A stretch of 64,000 nt of DNA from Heyndrickxia sp050281185 (GTDB lineage: Bacteria; Bacillota; Bacilli; Bacillales; Bacillaceae_C): assembly GCF_050281185.1 (NCBI RefSeq), contig NZ_JBNNWS010000008.1, forward strand, positions 62,001-126,000, read 5' to 3'. Under the pieces are notes generated by a model. That model was given only the letters and a program-made list of their open reading frames with translations, ran no database searches and was not told the origin of the DNA. Position numbers and translations under genes: made by a program. Of the stretch, positions 43,295-52,206 are shown in pieces (positions within the stretch are counted from its first letter, which is position 1; every line of letters starts with the position of its first letter).

Positions 43295-44011
43295 TTAATG
43301 AACGTGTTGAACCCCTCTTTTAGACGCGATTTTTTTATTCGCTGCATATCCGGATGCTAGTATAAAAATTGTTAAAATAGCTGAAATTAAATAAGTGATA
43401 GGACCGTGAGAAATATTTAATAGTTGTAAAAGCTTTTCTTCCTTCATTAGCATTTCTCCTGCCGTCCATGCTAATATTCCAGAACCAATGTAAGCAATCC
43501 ACACATATTTATTCATTGCTTTAACAATTAATTTTGATCCAAAAATCATGATTGGGATACTAATAATAACACCCATTGCAATTAATCCAATATGATTATT
43601 TGCGGCACCAGCCAGCGCAACAACATTATCTAAACTCATCACAGCATCTGCTAAAATAATCGTACCAATCGCTTTCATGACACCGCTTTGCGATTTGACA
43701 TGGATGTCCTCTTCTTCGCCTACAAGCACTTTAAAGGCAATCCATAGAAGAAGAAGACCACCGATAATCTCAACATAAGGAATTTTTAAAAGCTGTACAA
43801 TGATTACCGCAAACAAAATCCGTAAAATGACAGCCCCGCCAGTTCCCCAAAAAATCGCTTTATTTTGTTGATCTTTCGGTAGATTTCTAGTTGCCATTGC
43901 TATGACAACGGCATTATCCCCTGATAAAACGATATCAATCATTATAATCTTAAGCAATACTAGAAAAGAACCAGTTGACAAGGCTAATCCAATCGGAAAC
44001 AAACTTTCCAT
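43295..44011 (-). CDS. TerC-family integral membrane protein (YjbE/YkoY-like)
   Basis: 238 residues with about seven hydrophobic segments. The two family motifs with buried Asp residues, IDIVLSGDNAVVIAMATRNLP and ILADAVMSLDNVVALAGAAN, are intact, with an acidic loop GEEEDIH. TerC proteins of this group are tied to metal (manganese) export and metalation of secreted enzymes in B. subtilis. No yybP-ykoY riboswitch is recognisable in the short 5' region. Confidence 0.9.
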   Translation of the reverse strand: MESLFPIGLALSTGSFLVLLKIIMIDIVLSGDNAVVIAMATRNLPKDQQNKAIFWGTGGAVILRILFAVIIVQLLKIPYVEIIGGLLLLWIAFKVLVGEEEDIHVKSQSGVMKAIGTIILADAVMSLDNVVALAGAANNHIGLIAMGVIISIPIMIFGSKLIVKAMNKYVWIAYIGSGILAWTAGEMLMKEEKLLQLLNISHGPITYLISAILTIFILASGYAANKKIASKRGVQHVH

Positions 44012-44121
44012 TTAAACCCCTTCTCCACATACTAATAGTAATCGATTCTCTAATATATTAACACAAATTTAAAAGGCATTGATAGAAAACACTTGATTAA
44101 TAGAACACAAATAATTTATTT

Positions 44122-44142
44122 TGTAGGAACTTTTTTCCTACA
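44122..44142. promoter_or_regulatory. Perfect inverted repeat upstream of yhaQ; possible operator
   Basis: TGTAGGAA (44122-44129) and TTCCTACA (44135-44142) with a 5-bp spacer lie 62 bp before the yhaQ start, in the region shared with the divergent TerC gene. The symmetry suits a dimeric repressor. Confidence 0.45.
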
Positions 44143-44203
44143 TCAATCGTATAAGTAGTAGTAATGTGAAAAATAATTCACATAAGAATGGAGGTACGAA
44201 AAA

Positions 44204-45103
44204 TTGGCATTAACATTAGAACATGTCACAAAAAAGTTTGGATCGTTTGTTGCTGTTAATGATTTATCACTTACGATTCCAGAAAAAGAGATGTTTGGTT
44301 TTTTAGGTGCAAACGGTGCTGGGAAAACGACGACATTTCGAATGATTTTAGGATTGATGGATCCAAATGAAGGGAAAATTACGTGGAATGGGAAAAAAAT
44401 AGATTATTCTATTAGCTCTCAAATTGGATATCTACCAGAAGAAAGGGGATTATATCCAAAACAAAAGGTGAAGGATCAATTAATTTATTTAGCTAGGTTA
44501 AGAGGAATGGATAAGCAGGAAGCCTATAATGAATTAAAAAGATGGCTTGAACGCTTCAATGTTCCAGAATACATAGATAAAAAAGTAGAAGAATTGTCGA
44601 AAGGAAATCAACAAAAAATCCAATTTATTGCATCAGTTTTACATAAACCAAAATTATTAATCTTAGATGAGCCATTTAGTGGTCTTGACCCAGTAAATGT
44701 AGAAACTCTTAAGTCAGCAGTTAATGAATTAAGAGAAAGTGGGTCAACTATTGTTTTTTCCAGCCACCGAATGGAGCATGTAGAAGAGCTTTGTGAAAAT
44801 TTATGTATTATGCATCATGGTCAACCTGTCGTACATGGTCGATTGAGAGAAATAAAAAAATCATTCGGAAAGAAAAATATTACCATTCATGCTGATTTTG
44901 ACCTAAGCTTTATCCAGGATCAGTCAGGAGTATTAAAATTCAAGAAAACAGCTCAAGGAGCTTACTTACAGATTAAAGACGAAGACACGGCTAGGCAGGT
45001 TCTTAATGAAATTAATGGAAAAGGATTTATTCGCAAGTTTGAACTGGAAGAGCCATCTTTAAATGACATTTTCATTGAAAAGGTAGGTGCTTCCTATGAA
45101 TAA
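44204..45103 (+). CDS. yhaQ: ABC exporter ATPase YhaQ (NatA-like)
   Basis: TTG 44204 start with GGAGG about 10 nt upstream; 299 residues. Walker A GANGAGKT, signature LSKGNQQK, Walker B LLILDEPFSGLDP and H-loop SSHRMEH are intact. The 80-residue C-terminal domain ends LEEPSLNDIFIEKVG, as in NatA-type sodium or drug exporters. It overlaps the permease gene by 8 bp, so the two are coupled. Confidence 0.92.
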   Translation: MALTLEHVTKKFGSFVAVNDLSLTIPEKEMFGFLGANGAGKTTTFRMILGLMDPNEGKITWNGKKIDYSISSQIGYLPEERGLYPKQKVKDQLIYLARLRGMDKQEAYNELKRWLERFNVPEYIDKKVEELSKGNQQKIQFIASVLHKPKLLILDEPFSGLDPVNVETLKSAVNELRESGSTIVFSSHRMEHVEELCENLCIMHHGQPVVHGRLREIKKSFGKKNITIHADFDLSFIQDQSGVLKFKKTAQGAYLQIKDEDTARQVLNEINGKGFIRKFELEEPSLNDIFIEKVGASYE

Positions 45104-46349
45104 ATTTGGGATTATGCTGGGGCATGCCTATGTCTCTAAGTTGAAATCTAAATCATTTATTATTACCACTGTTATTATGCTTATCGCTGTATTAATTTTG
45201 GGTAATATGAACCGTATCATCGATTTATTTTCAGGTGGAGAGAAAACAGAAAAAATTGCCGTTCTTGATCAGACAAATACAGTATTCAAACCATTTCAGG
45301 AACAATTAAAAGCGATTAACAAAGATATTAAGTTAGTCAAAGTAGATAAAAGCGAAAATGATTTACAAAAAGCAGTTTCTAATAAAAAGTACGAGGGGTA
45401 TTTACTAATCTCATGGGATCAATCAAAATTACCTGAGGCTACTTATAAAGCTCCAACACTCACAAATTCTGAATTATCAGGTCAGCTATCACAAGCACTA
45501 CAATCAGTAAAATCAAGCTTGGCTGCTGCTCAGCTTAATTTGTCTTCCGATAAATTAGCGCTTCTTAATAGTCCGATAGCGTTTAAAGAAGTGAGTCTTG
45601 AAAACAATGCAAAATCGGCTGAAGAACTAGCCAAGGCAAGGGGACTTGTATACATTCTATTATTCGCGATCTATTTTTCAGTTATTTTTTATGCAACCAC
45701 GGTTGGCATGGAGGTAGCTACAGAGAAGGCATCACGTGTGATGGAAATCCTTATTTCCAGTGCATCTCCAACACAGCAAATGTTTGCAAAAATTATTGGG
45801 GGGGCATTGCTTGGGCTTACCCAAATGGCATTTTTGCTTGTAGTAGCATATTTTACGATAAAGCAGAATCTAGGGAATATGAAAGGCGGTTTCTTTGAAT
45901 TCTTTGGATTTTCCGATATTAAAGTTTCAACAATTACTTATGCAATTGTGTTTTTCCTTTTAGGATATTTATTATACGCAACCTTTGCAGCATTTCTTGG
46001 CTCTCTTGTCAGCCGGACTGAAGATGCTCAACAAATGATGATGCCTATGACATTTCTCGTTATGATCGGTTTCTTTATAGCTATGTCAGGGTTAAATAAT
46101 CCTTCCGCAGGATTTGTAACGGTGACATCTTATATTCCATTCTTTACACCAATGCTCATGTTTTTGAGAGTTGGAATGCTAGATCTACCGATGTGGGTAG
46201 GTATATCAGGAGTAGCAGTCCTGATTGTTTCAATTATTATTATGGCGGTTATCGGTGCCAGAATTTTTCGCGGTGGTGTCCTTTTATACGGAAAATCAAA
46301 TTCTCTTAAAAACATCAAAAAGGCTTTTCAATTATCAAAAAATCAATAA
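45096..46349 (+). CDS. yhaP: ABC exporter permease YhaP (NatB-like)
   Basis: ATG 45096 with AGGTG 6 nt upstream. 417 residues: one N-terminal membrane helix (SFIITTVIMLIAVLILGNM), an extracellular domain of about 140 residues, then five or six helices with the conserved GMEVATEKASRVMEILISSASPTQQMFAKIIG coupling segment. This topology matches the Na+ extruder subunit NatB and YhaP. Likely substrates are Na+ or a toxic compound. Confidence 0.92.
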   Translation: MNKFGIMLGHAYVSKLKSKSFIITTVIMLIAVLILGNMNRIIDLFSGGEKTEKIAVLDQTNTVFKPFQEQLKAINKDIKLVKVDKSENDLQKAVSNKKYEGYLLISWDQSKLPEATYKAPTLTNSELSGQLSQALQSVKSSLAAAQLNLSSDKLALLNSPIAFKEVSLENNAKSAEELAKARGLVYILLFAIYFSVIFYATTVGMEVATEKASRVMEILISSASPTQQMFAKIIGGALLGLTQMAFLLVVAYFTIKQNLGNMKGGFFEFFGFSDIKVSTITYAIVFFLLGYLLYATFAAFLGSLVSRTEDAQQMMMPMTFLVMIGFFIAMSGLNNPSAGFVTVTSYIPFFTPMLMFLRVGMLDLPMWVGISGVAVLIVSIIIMAVIGARIFRGGVLLYGKSNSLKNIKKAFQLSKNQ

Positions 46350-46352
46350 ATT

Positions 46353-46407
46353 AACTGAAAAAACATCTCCAAGGAATGAATAGGGGATGTTTTTTCAGTT
46401 TTTTTTA
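46353..46407 (+). terminator. Rho-independent terminator after yhaP
   Basis: AACTGAAAAAACATCTCC (46353-46370) pairs with GGGGATGTTTTTTCAGTT (46383-46400), then TTTTTT. Confidence 0.9.
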
Positions 46408-46492
46408 TAAGTTTTTTATGAATCCCTTTTATAATCTATAAAAATGTTTATAATGAGTATAAGAACATATATTCGTTTAGACAGGTGATTTT

Positions 46493-47725
46493 ATGAGCAG
46501 CATTCAATTTATCCATACAGCAGATCTGCATCTAGATAGTCCTTTCGTTGGTCTGCAATATTTACCAAAGAATATATTTAAAAGAATTCAAGAAAGTACG
46601 TTTGCTTCATTAATAAAGATAGTCGATGCAGCAATTTCAATGAATGTGGACTTTGTCTTAATTTGTGGTGATCTTTATGATGGAGAGGATCGAAGTATAA
46701 AAGCCCAAGCACGTCTTCGGAAGCAGATGGAAAGATTAAATAGTACAGGAATTCATGTTTTTATGCTATATGGTAATCATGATCATTTAAATGGAAAGTG
46801 GACAACCATAGAAATGCCGCCAAATGTTCATGTATTTTCTTCTAAGGTGGAAATGAAGAAATTTATGACAAAAAACGATATGAACGTACATATATATGGT
46901 TTTAGTTATCCGGAGCGACATGTAACCGAGAAGAAAATTAACGATTACCAAAAGATAAATGAAGCAGATTTTCATATTGGTATGCTCCATGGCCACTGTG
47001 AGGGAGGAATCTCTGTCCATCAACCATATGCTCCATTTACAATAACAGATTTGCTTGAAAAAGGGTTGGATTACTGGGCGTTAGGTCATATACATAAGCA
47101 GCAAATATTACATAAGGAACAAAATCCATTTATTGTGTATCCAGGTAATATTCAAGGACGTAATAAGAAGGAAGAAGGGACGAAGGGGTGCTTCGCAGTA
47201 ACCTTATCCGATCAAGAAACAACACTTCAACATATTGAAACGGCAGATATTATTTGGGAGCATGTCATACTTAATGCTAAATCTATTAAAACCTTCTCTG
47301 ACCTCTATGTTTTATGTAAAAAGGAAATCGAAAATCAACGACGAAATTCACAGGGAGTTCTTCTTCGGATGCAGATAGAAAATGTTGATGAACTAGAGAA
47401 AGGTGTCCTAGGAAAAATAGAAAATGGGGAATTGCTGGAGGCACTTCAAGATGGTGAAGACTATGAAGAAACATTTGTATGGATCTATCAGATCGAATGT
47501 GAAACTTCGGAATATCCAGACGGTATTGAAGAAGCCTTTAAAAAGGAGCTGGCTGAATCGATTACAGAATTAAGTAGTTCAGCGGCATTCGAACAAGCAA
47601 TTGACGAATTATACGGACATATTTTTAGCGGTCGTTATTTAGACAAGATATCTGTTCAAGAACAAAATGATTTATTACGAAAGGCTGAGAATATAGTCTC
47701 TCGACTTATTCAATCCAATTTATAA
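46493..47725 (+). CDS. yhaO: DNA repair exonuclease subunit YhaO (SbcD/Mre11-like)
   Basis: 410 residues. The metallophosphoesterase motifs are all present: TADLHLDSPF (motif I), CGDLYDGED (II), YGNHDH (III), MLHGHCEG (IV) and LGHIHKQ (V). Two metals would be bound at the active site. The C-terminal 150 residues form the Mre11-like capping and partner-binding part. It precedes the SbcC-like yhaN by 14 bp, and the pair should form a nuclease complex that processes DNA ends or hairpins. Confidence 0.94.
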   Translation: MSSIQFIHTADLHLDSPFVGLQYLPKNIFKRIQESTFASLIKIVDAAISMNVDFVLICGDLYDGEDRSIKAQARLRKQMERLNSTGIHVFMLYGNHDHLNGKWTTIEMPPNVHVFSSKVEMKKFMTKNDMNVHIYGFSYPERHVTEKKINDYQKINEADFHIGMLHGHCEGGISVHQPYAPFTITDLLEKGLDYWALGHIHKQQILHKEQNPFIVYPGNIQGRNKKEEGTKGCFAVTLSDQETTLQHIETADIIWEHVILNAKSIKTFSDLYVLCKKEIENQRRNSQGVLLRMQIENVDELEKGVLGKIENGELLEALQDGEDYEETFVWIYQIECETSEYPDGIEEAFKKELAESITELSSSAAFEQAIDELYGHIFSGRYLDKISVQEQNDLLRKAENIVSRLIQSNL

Positions 47726-47739
47726 AGGGGGTGTTCTCA

Positions 47740-50691
47740 TTGAAAATAAAAGAAGTTTATATATATGGTTATGGAAAACTTTCAAGTCTCCAGCTGCCTT
47801 TTTCAACTTCTTTGCAAGTCATATATGGTGAAAATGAAGCTGGTAAATCTACCCTTATGTCATTTATTCATGGTATTTTATTTGGTTTTCCCACTAAACA
47901 GCAATCAGAGCTCAGATATGAGCCGAAAATGGGTTCAAAATATGGTGGGAATATGATTCTGGAGATAGAAGATCATGGAGATGTGTGGATTGAAAGAGTA
48001 GCTGGAAAAGCAGTTGGAAATGTAACTGTTAAGCTGCCTGATGGAACGATTGGTGGAGAAGAATTACTAAAAAATCTATTAAAAAATATGAATAAAACAA
48101 TGTATAAAAACATCTTTTCTTTTAATGTCCACGGTTTACAAGGAGTAAGTCGCTTAAAAGGGGATGACATAGGCCGTTATCTTTTAGCTGCGGGAACGAT
48201 TGGTACAGAAACAATAGTCAAATCCGAGGAGCAGCTCCAAAAAGAAATGGATCAGTTATTTAAACCAAATGGCAGAAAACCAGAAATAAATGAAATGCTG
48301 CAGAAATTAAAAGAGCATGAAAAAGATTTTAAGAAAAGCATGCAGCATAATCAAATGTATGAGAGTTTGCAGTTGGAATATCAAAAACTATTACAAGAAA
48401 TAAATGAAATACAAAACAAAATTTCAGATTCATATACAGAAGTTCGCAAGCTAGAACAGCTTAAACAGGACTGGTCTTTAATTCAGGAAAGGAATCAAAT
48501 TTTACAACGCATAGAGGAAATAGGTATACCACAATTTCCGATTGATGGAATAAATAGAATGGAAAAGATAGAAGATCAGCTTCGGATTGCCGCCAATCAA
48601 TTACAGATTCTTGATATAAGAAAAAATCAGTATGAAAAAGAACGCAGCCAAGTAGAACCAAACAAAATAATGAAAATGTATGAAACTAACATTCAATTAC
48701 TTATTGAAAAATGGCCGAAAATATTCCAATGGCAGGAAGAAATCGTTAGAGGGAATGAGGAGCTGACAAAATGGAATGATCAAATATCCATTTTAAAAAG
48801 ACAAATTCATTTCGGAGATAGCGATATAATAGAGCTTTCTTCATTAGATCTTAGTATAGATATGAAAGAGCGGATTCGATCAAGCATAAAAAACTATTTT
48901 TATTTAACATCACAGGCAGCAGAATTAAATAAGCAAATTGAAATAGAAAAAAGAAAACAAATTGAACTTGAAAAACAATGTGAAACCATTGAGTCCCACC
49001 TTTTAAATGAGGATGAATTTAGACGGCTATCTGAAAATCAGCAAAATTATACCCGCTTACATAATCAATATCACCAGCTGCAAGAGCAGATGAAATTAAT
49101 AAAGCCAGAAAAAAGTTCCGAGCGAAAAGAAAACATCCTTACCTACCTTGTTCTATATGCTTTATTTATTGGATTCCTTGCTTGGAGTTTTATAACTAAG
49201 CATTATTTTTTCTTAGGTAGTGCCTTCGTTGGCATGGTTGTCTTGAGCTATTCGATTTGGACAAATAAGAAAAAAGGAAAAAATAACAAAGAAAACCAAG
49301 AAGACCACATACTAAAAAATGCTGAAAAGATTTTAGAAGAAATAAAACAATATAAAGATATGGGGCCAATATATGAAGAACAGCAAATGCTTCGCCAAAA
49401 ATGGAAAGAGCTCGTGCTGCAAATAGAAAATCAACATGTTCGAAGTGAGGAAAAAATAAAGGAGCATAAAGTATGGGAAGTAGAGTGGGAAAGTGTTGAA
49501 CGTAAATTAGTTGATATAAAGCAACAGCTTAGACTTCACGAAGGTTTTTCCGTTGAACAGCTGCCTGATGCTTTTGATATTCTTTGTGAACTCTCAAAGC
49601 TAGTGCATAATAGAAATAGTACGGAAAAACAAATAAATTCACTTTTACAAAATGTATCCCAATGGGAAAAAGAATTAACTAAACAATCGAATATACTCCA
49701 ATTAGGGAGTCTGACAAATGAAGAAGGAATTATTCGCTTGAAAAATATGCTAAAAAAAGAACAGGAAAATAGGCTCCTATATCGTGAAATAGATAGTAAA
49801 TTAGAAGAACTAGAAAACGATCATTTAAAATGGCATAAAGAGTATACATCACTTGAGACTTCATTAAAATCCCTTTTGAATGAAGCAGGAGTTGAAAATC
49901 AAGAAGCATTTCGAAAAAAGGGAAAAGTCCACGATGAATACAATTCATTATCTAGAAATCTTACCATTATTGAAAAAAAGGTAAAATATGAAAATATAAA
50001 GGCAATGGAGTCCTTTCCATCTTTAAAAGAACTGGAACAGGAATTATTAACTTGCCAACAGAAATTACAATCAACCGAAAATTTACTCGAAACGTATCAA
50101 AAAAGAAAATTAGAGGTACAGCATGAAATTAGTATTTTAGAGGATGGAGGAAGTTATACCGAAAAATTACATGAGTATTACCGTTTAAAATCAGTATTTA
50201 ATGATAAAGCAAAGGAATGGGCAGAATTAGCCATAGCCAATCAAATGATTAAAAGAACGATGAATCGGATGAAAAATGAACGCTTTCCAAAAGTTTTAGA
50301 AAAAGCTCAAGAATTTATGCGTATCTTAACTAATGGTGAATATGTTCGTTTGATCTTTCAATCAGCTGGCCAATTTATTGTTGAAAGAAACGATAATATT
50401 ACATTCGAACCTGATGAACTCAGTCAAGCGACAGCTGAGCAAGTATATGTATCATTAAGATTGGCATTAGTTCAAATTTTACAAGATGAATTTCCATTTC
50501 CGATGATTATTGATGATGGATTTGTTAACTTTGATAAGCATCGAACAAAAAGAATGATTCATATTCTTTCAGAAATAAGTAAAACGACACAAATTATTTT
50601 TTTCACTTGTCATCAACATATTTTGGAACTATTTCCTAAGGATCAAATTCTCGCATTAAATGAAGAGAATAAGTATTCTTTGGCAAAATAA
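47740..50691 (+). CDS. yhaN: SMC/Rad50-like ATPase YhaN (SbcC-like)
   Basis: TTG 47740 (MKIKEVYIYGYGKLSSLQLPF) is chosen, with AAAGGGGG 8 nt upstream; GTG 47731 is longer. 983 residues. Walker A GENEAGKS is near residue 35 and Walker B FPMIIDDGFVNFD near the C-terminus, with coiled coil between. Two hydrophobic segments (YLVLYALFIGFLAWSFI and FLGSAFVGMVVLSYSIW) sit mid-protein where Rad50 has its zinc hook, suggesting a membrane-anchored apex. It pairs with YhaO. Confidence 0.93.
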   Translation: MKIKEVYIYGYGKLSSLQLPFSTSLQVIYGENEAGKSTLMSFIHGILFGFPTKQQSELRYEPKMGSKYGGNMILEIEDHGDVWIERVAGKAVGNVTVKLPDGTIGGEELLKNLLKNMNKTMYKNIFSFNVHGLQGVSRLKGDDIGRYLLAAGTIGTETIVKSEEQLQKEMDQLFKPNGRKPEINEMLQKLKEHEKDFKKSMQHNQMYESLQLEYQKLLQEINEIQNKISDSYTEVRKLEQLKQDWSLIQERNQILQRIEEIGIPQFPIDGINRMEKIEDQLRIAANQLQILDIRKNQYEKERSQVEPNKIMKMYETNIQLLIEKWPKIFQWQEEIVRGNEELTKWNDQISILKRQIHFGDSDIIELSSLDLSIDMKERIRSSIKNYFYLTSQAAELNKQIEIEKRKQIELEKQCETIESHLLNEDEFRRLSENQQNYTRLHNQYHQLQEQMKLIKPEKSSERKENILTYLVLYALFIGFLAWSFITKHYFFLGSAFVGMVVLSYSIWTNKKKGKNNKENQEDHILKNAEKILEEIKQYKDMGPIYEEQQMLRQKWKELVLQIENQHVRSEEKIKEHKVWEVEWESVERKLVDIKQQLRLHEGFSVEQLPDAFDILCELSKLVHNRNSTEKQINSLLQNVSQWEKELTKQSNILQLGSLTNEEGIIRLKNMLKKEQENRLLYREIDSKLEELENDHLKWHKEYTSLETSLKSLLNEAGVENQEAFRKKGKVHDEYNSLSRNLTIIEKKVKYENIKAMESFPSLKELEQELLTCQQKLQSTENLLETYQKRKLEVQHEISILEDGGSYTEKLHEYYRLKSVFNDKAKEWAELAIANQMIKRTMNRMKNERFPKVLEKAQEFMRILTNGEYVRLIFQSAGQFIVERNDNITFEPDELSQATAEQVYVSLRLALVQILQDEFPFPMIIDDGFVNFDKHRTKRMIHILSEISKTTQIIFFTCHQHILELFPKDQILALNEENKYSLAK

Positions 50692-50806
50692 AACTTTCGA
50701 ATTATATGATATACTCAGTTTAAGAGAAAATAGAAATTGCCACAATCCAAAATTTAAACTGCTTGTCTTCTTATTAAGGCAGTTAAGAGAAATTGGGGGG
50801 ATTATA

Positions 50807-51751
50807 ATGACAAAAGGTCTTTTACAATTTGACGTTGGGGAACAAATTGAGCTTTTTCTTTTAATAAAAAATAGTACAAAAGGCATTGCAAGTAATGGAA
50901 AGCCGTTTTTATCCATAATTTTGCAAGATAAAACAGGAGATATTGAAGCAAAGCTTTGGGACGTATCTGATACGGATGCACAAACCTATAAAGCAGAAAC
51001 GATTGTAAAGGTAAATGGAGATATACAGAACTACCGTGGACGGCTGCAGTTAAGAATTAGACAAATCCGCCCTGCAACTGATCAGGATGGTGTTCAAATT
51101 TCCAACTTTCTAGAGACAGCTCCTGTAAGTCAAGATGAAATGATGAGTAAGATTACTCAATATATATTTGAAATGAAAAACCCTCATATACAGAGAATTA
51201 CTAGATATTTATTGAAAAAGTTTAATAGTGATTTTCTTGTATATCCTGCTGCAACAAAGAATCATCATGAATTTGTATCTGGTCTAGCCTATCATGTAGT
51301 TTCTATGCTTGATTTAGCAAAAGCGATAACAAGCCTTTATCCATCCTTAGATCGTGATTTATTGTATGCGGGGATCCTTCTTCACGATTTAGGAAAAGTA
51401 ACTGAATTATCCGGTCCTATTTCGACAACGTATACAGTTGAGGGTAATTTATTAGGACATATCACCATAATGGTAAATGAAATTGCTAAAGCAGCAGAAG
51501 AGCTGGGAATTGAAGGAGAAGAAGTGATGATATTACAGCACCTTGTCTTGAGTCATCATGGAAAACCTGAATGGGGAAGTGCAAAACCTCCAATGATTAA
51601 AGAAGCAGAAATTCTTCACTACATCGATAATTTAGATGCCAAAATGAATATGATGGATAGAGCACTGCGCAATGTAAAACCTGGTGAATTTAGTGAGCGA
51701 GTCTTTGCTCTTGATAATCGTTCGTTTTACAAACCTAGTTTTCATAAATAG
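50807..51751 (+). CDS. yhaM: 3'-5' exoribonuclease YhaM
   Basis: ATG 50807 has GGGGGGATTATA upstream; 314 residues, the same as B. subtilis YhaM. An N-terminal OB-fold domain (IELFLLIKNSTKGIASNGKPFLSIILQDKTGDIEAKLWD) precedes an HD domain with NHHEFVSGLAYHVVSM and LLHDLGKVTEL, the metal-binding HD residues. It degrades RNA and single-stranded DNA from 3' ends. The gene follows yhaN at 115 bp; the intervening DNA is open in frame but poorly conserved-looking. Confidence 0.95.
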   Translation: MTKGLLQFDVGEQIELFLLIKNSTKGIASNGKPFLSIILQDKTGDIEAKLWDVSDTDAQTYKAETIVKVNGDIQNYRGRLQLRIRQIRPATDQDGVQISNFLETAPVSQDEMMSKITQYIFEMKNPHIQRITRYLLKKFNSDFLVYPAATKNHHEFVSGLAYHVVSMLDLAKAITSLYPSLDRDLLYAGILLHDLGKVTELSGPISTTYTVEGNLLGHITIMVNEIAKAAEELGIEGEEVMILQHLVLSHHGKPEWGSAKPPMIKEAEILHYIDNLDAKMNMMDRALRNVKPGEFSERVFALDNRSFYKPSFHK

Positions 51752-51759
51752 GAAATTAG

Positions 51760-51807
51760 AAATCGCATGCGCCTTGACCTCGTGGGGCCGGCTGTTTGCG
51801 CTAGACA
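51760..51807 (-). repeat. Short variant of the GTCTAGC repeat, copy G (inverse)
   Basis: On the minus strand TGTCTAGCGC ... CCGGCCCCACGAGGTCAAGG ... CGCATGCG. It resembles copy F at 40177. It sits between the yhaM stop and its terminator. Confidence 0.6.
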
Positions 51808-51814
51808 AAAAAAA

Positions 51815-51850
51815 TTCGCGTGAAATTGGTGGTTCACGCGATTTTTTATT
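51815..51850. terminator. Terminator of yhaM
   Basis: TCGCGTGAA (51816-51824) pairs with TTCACGCGA (51833-51841), followed by TTTTTTATTTT. Confidence 0.88.
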
Positions 51851-51870
51851 TTGCTAATGAACTCCAAAAA

Positions 51871-51972
51871 TTAATAGTAGCCGCCTCCACCGACAAATGC
51901 AGCTCCTACAATAATTAAAAGAATAAACAATACCACGATTAGTGCAAAACCTGAACCGTAACCTCCATCCAT
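51871..51972 (-). CDS. YjcZ-family sporulation peptide (33 aa)
   Basis: ATG 51972 follows GGAGGTGAAATGTA. The product MDGGYGSGFALIVVLFILLIIVGAAFVGGGGYY has the Gly-rich N-terminus and the FALIVVLFILLIIVGA helix of the family, with an unusual Gly-Tyr tail. A small membrane peptide of sporulating cells; function unknown. It is convergent with yhaM. Confidence 0.88.
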   Translation of the reverse strand: MDGGYGSGFALIVVLFILLIIVGAAFVGGGGYY

Positions 51973-52206
51973 TACATTTCACCTCCATAAGCTGATAAAT
52001 ATATATATGAACTATTCGAAAACCTGGATTGGACTTTTCATAAATTTTTTTTTGGAACCGCCAGCTTTGTCTCCCTAAATATAGATATTTTCACTATATC
52101 TTCAGCACGCAAGTAGTCATATTTTATGATAAAAGCTCTGTTTAAGTATTTAGTTCTAATACACATAGGTTCAGTTTGCGCAGGGTTGTAGAGGTGAGGG
52201 ACGTAT

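Noticed and set aside
44012..44121. Manganese (yybP-ykoY) riboswitch before the TerC gene
   Set aside because: I looked for the conserved GGGGAGUA-type loops and paired arms and did not find them.
50660..50806. 49-residue N-terminal extension of YhaM
   Set aside because: It overlaps the end of yhaN, and ATG 50807 with GGGGGG gives the exact family length.
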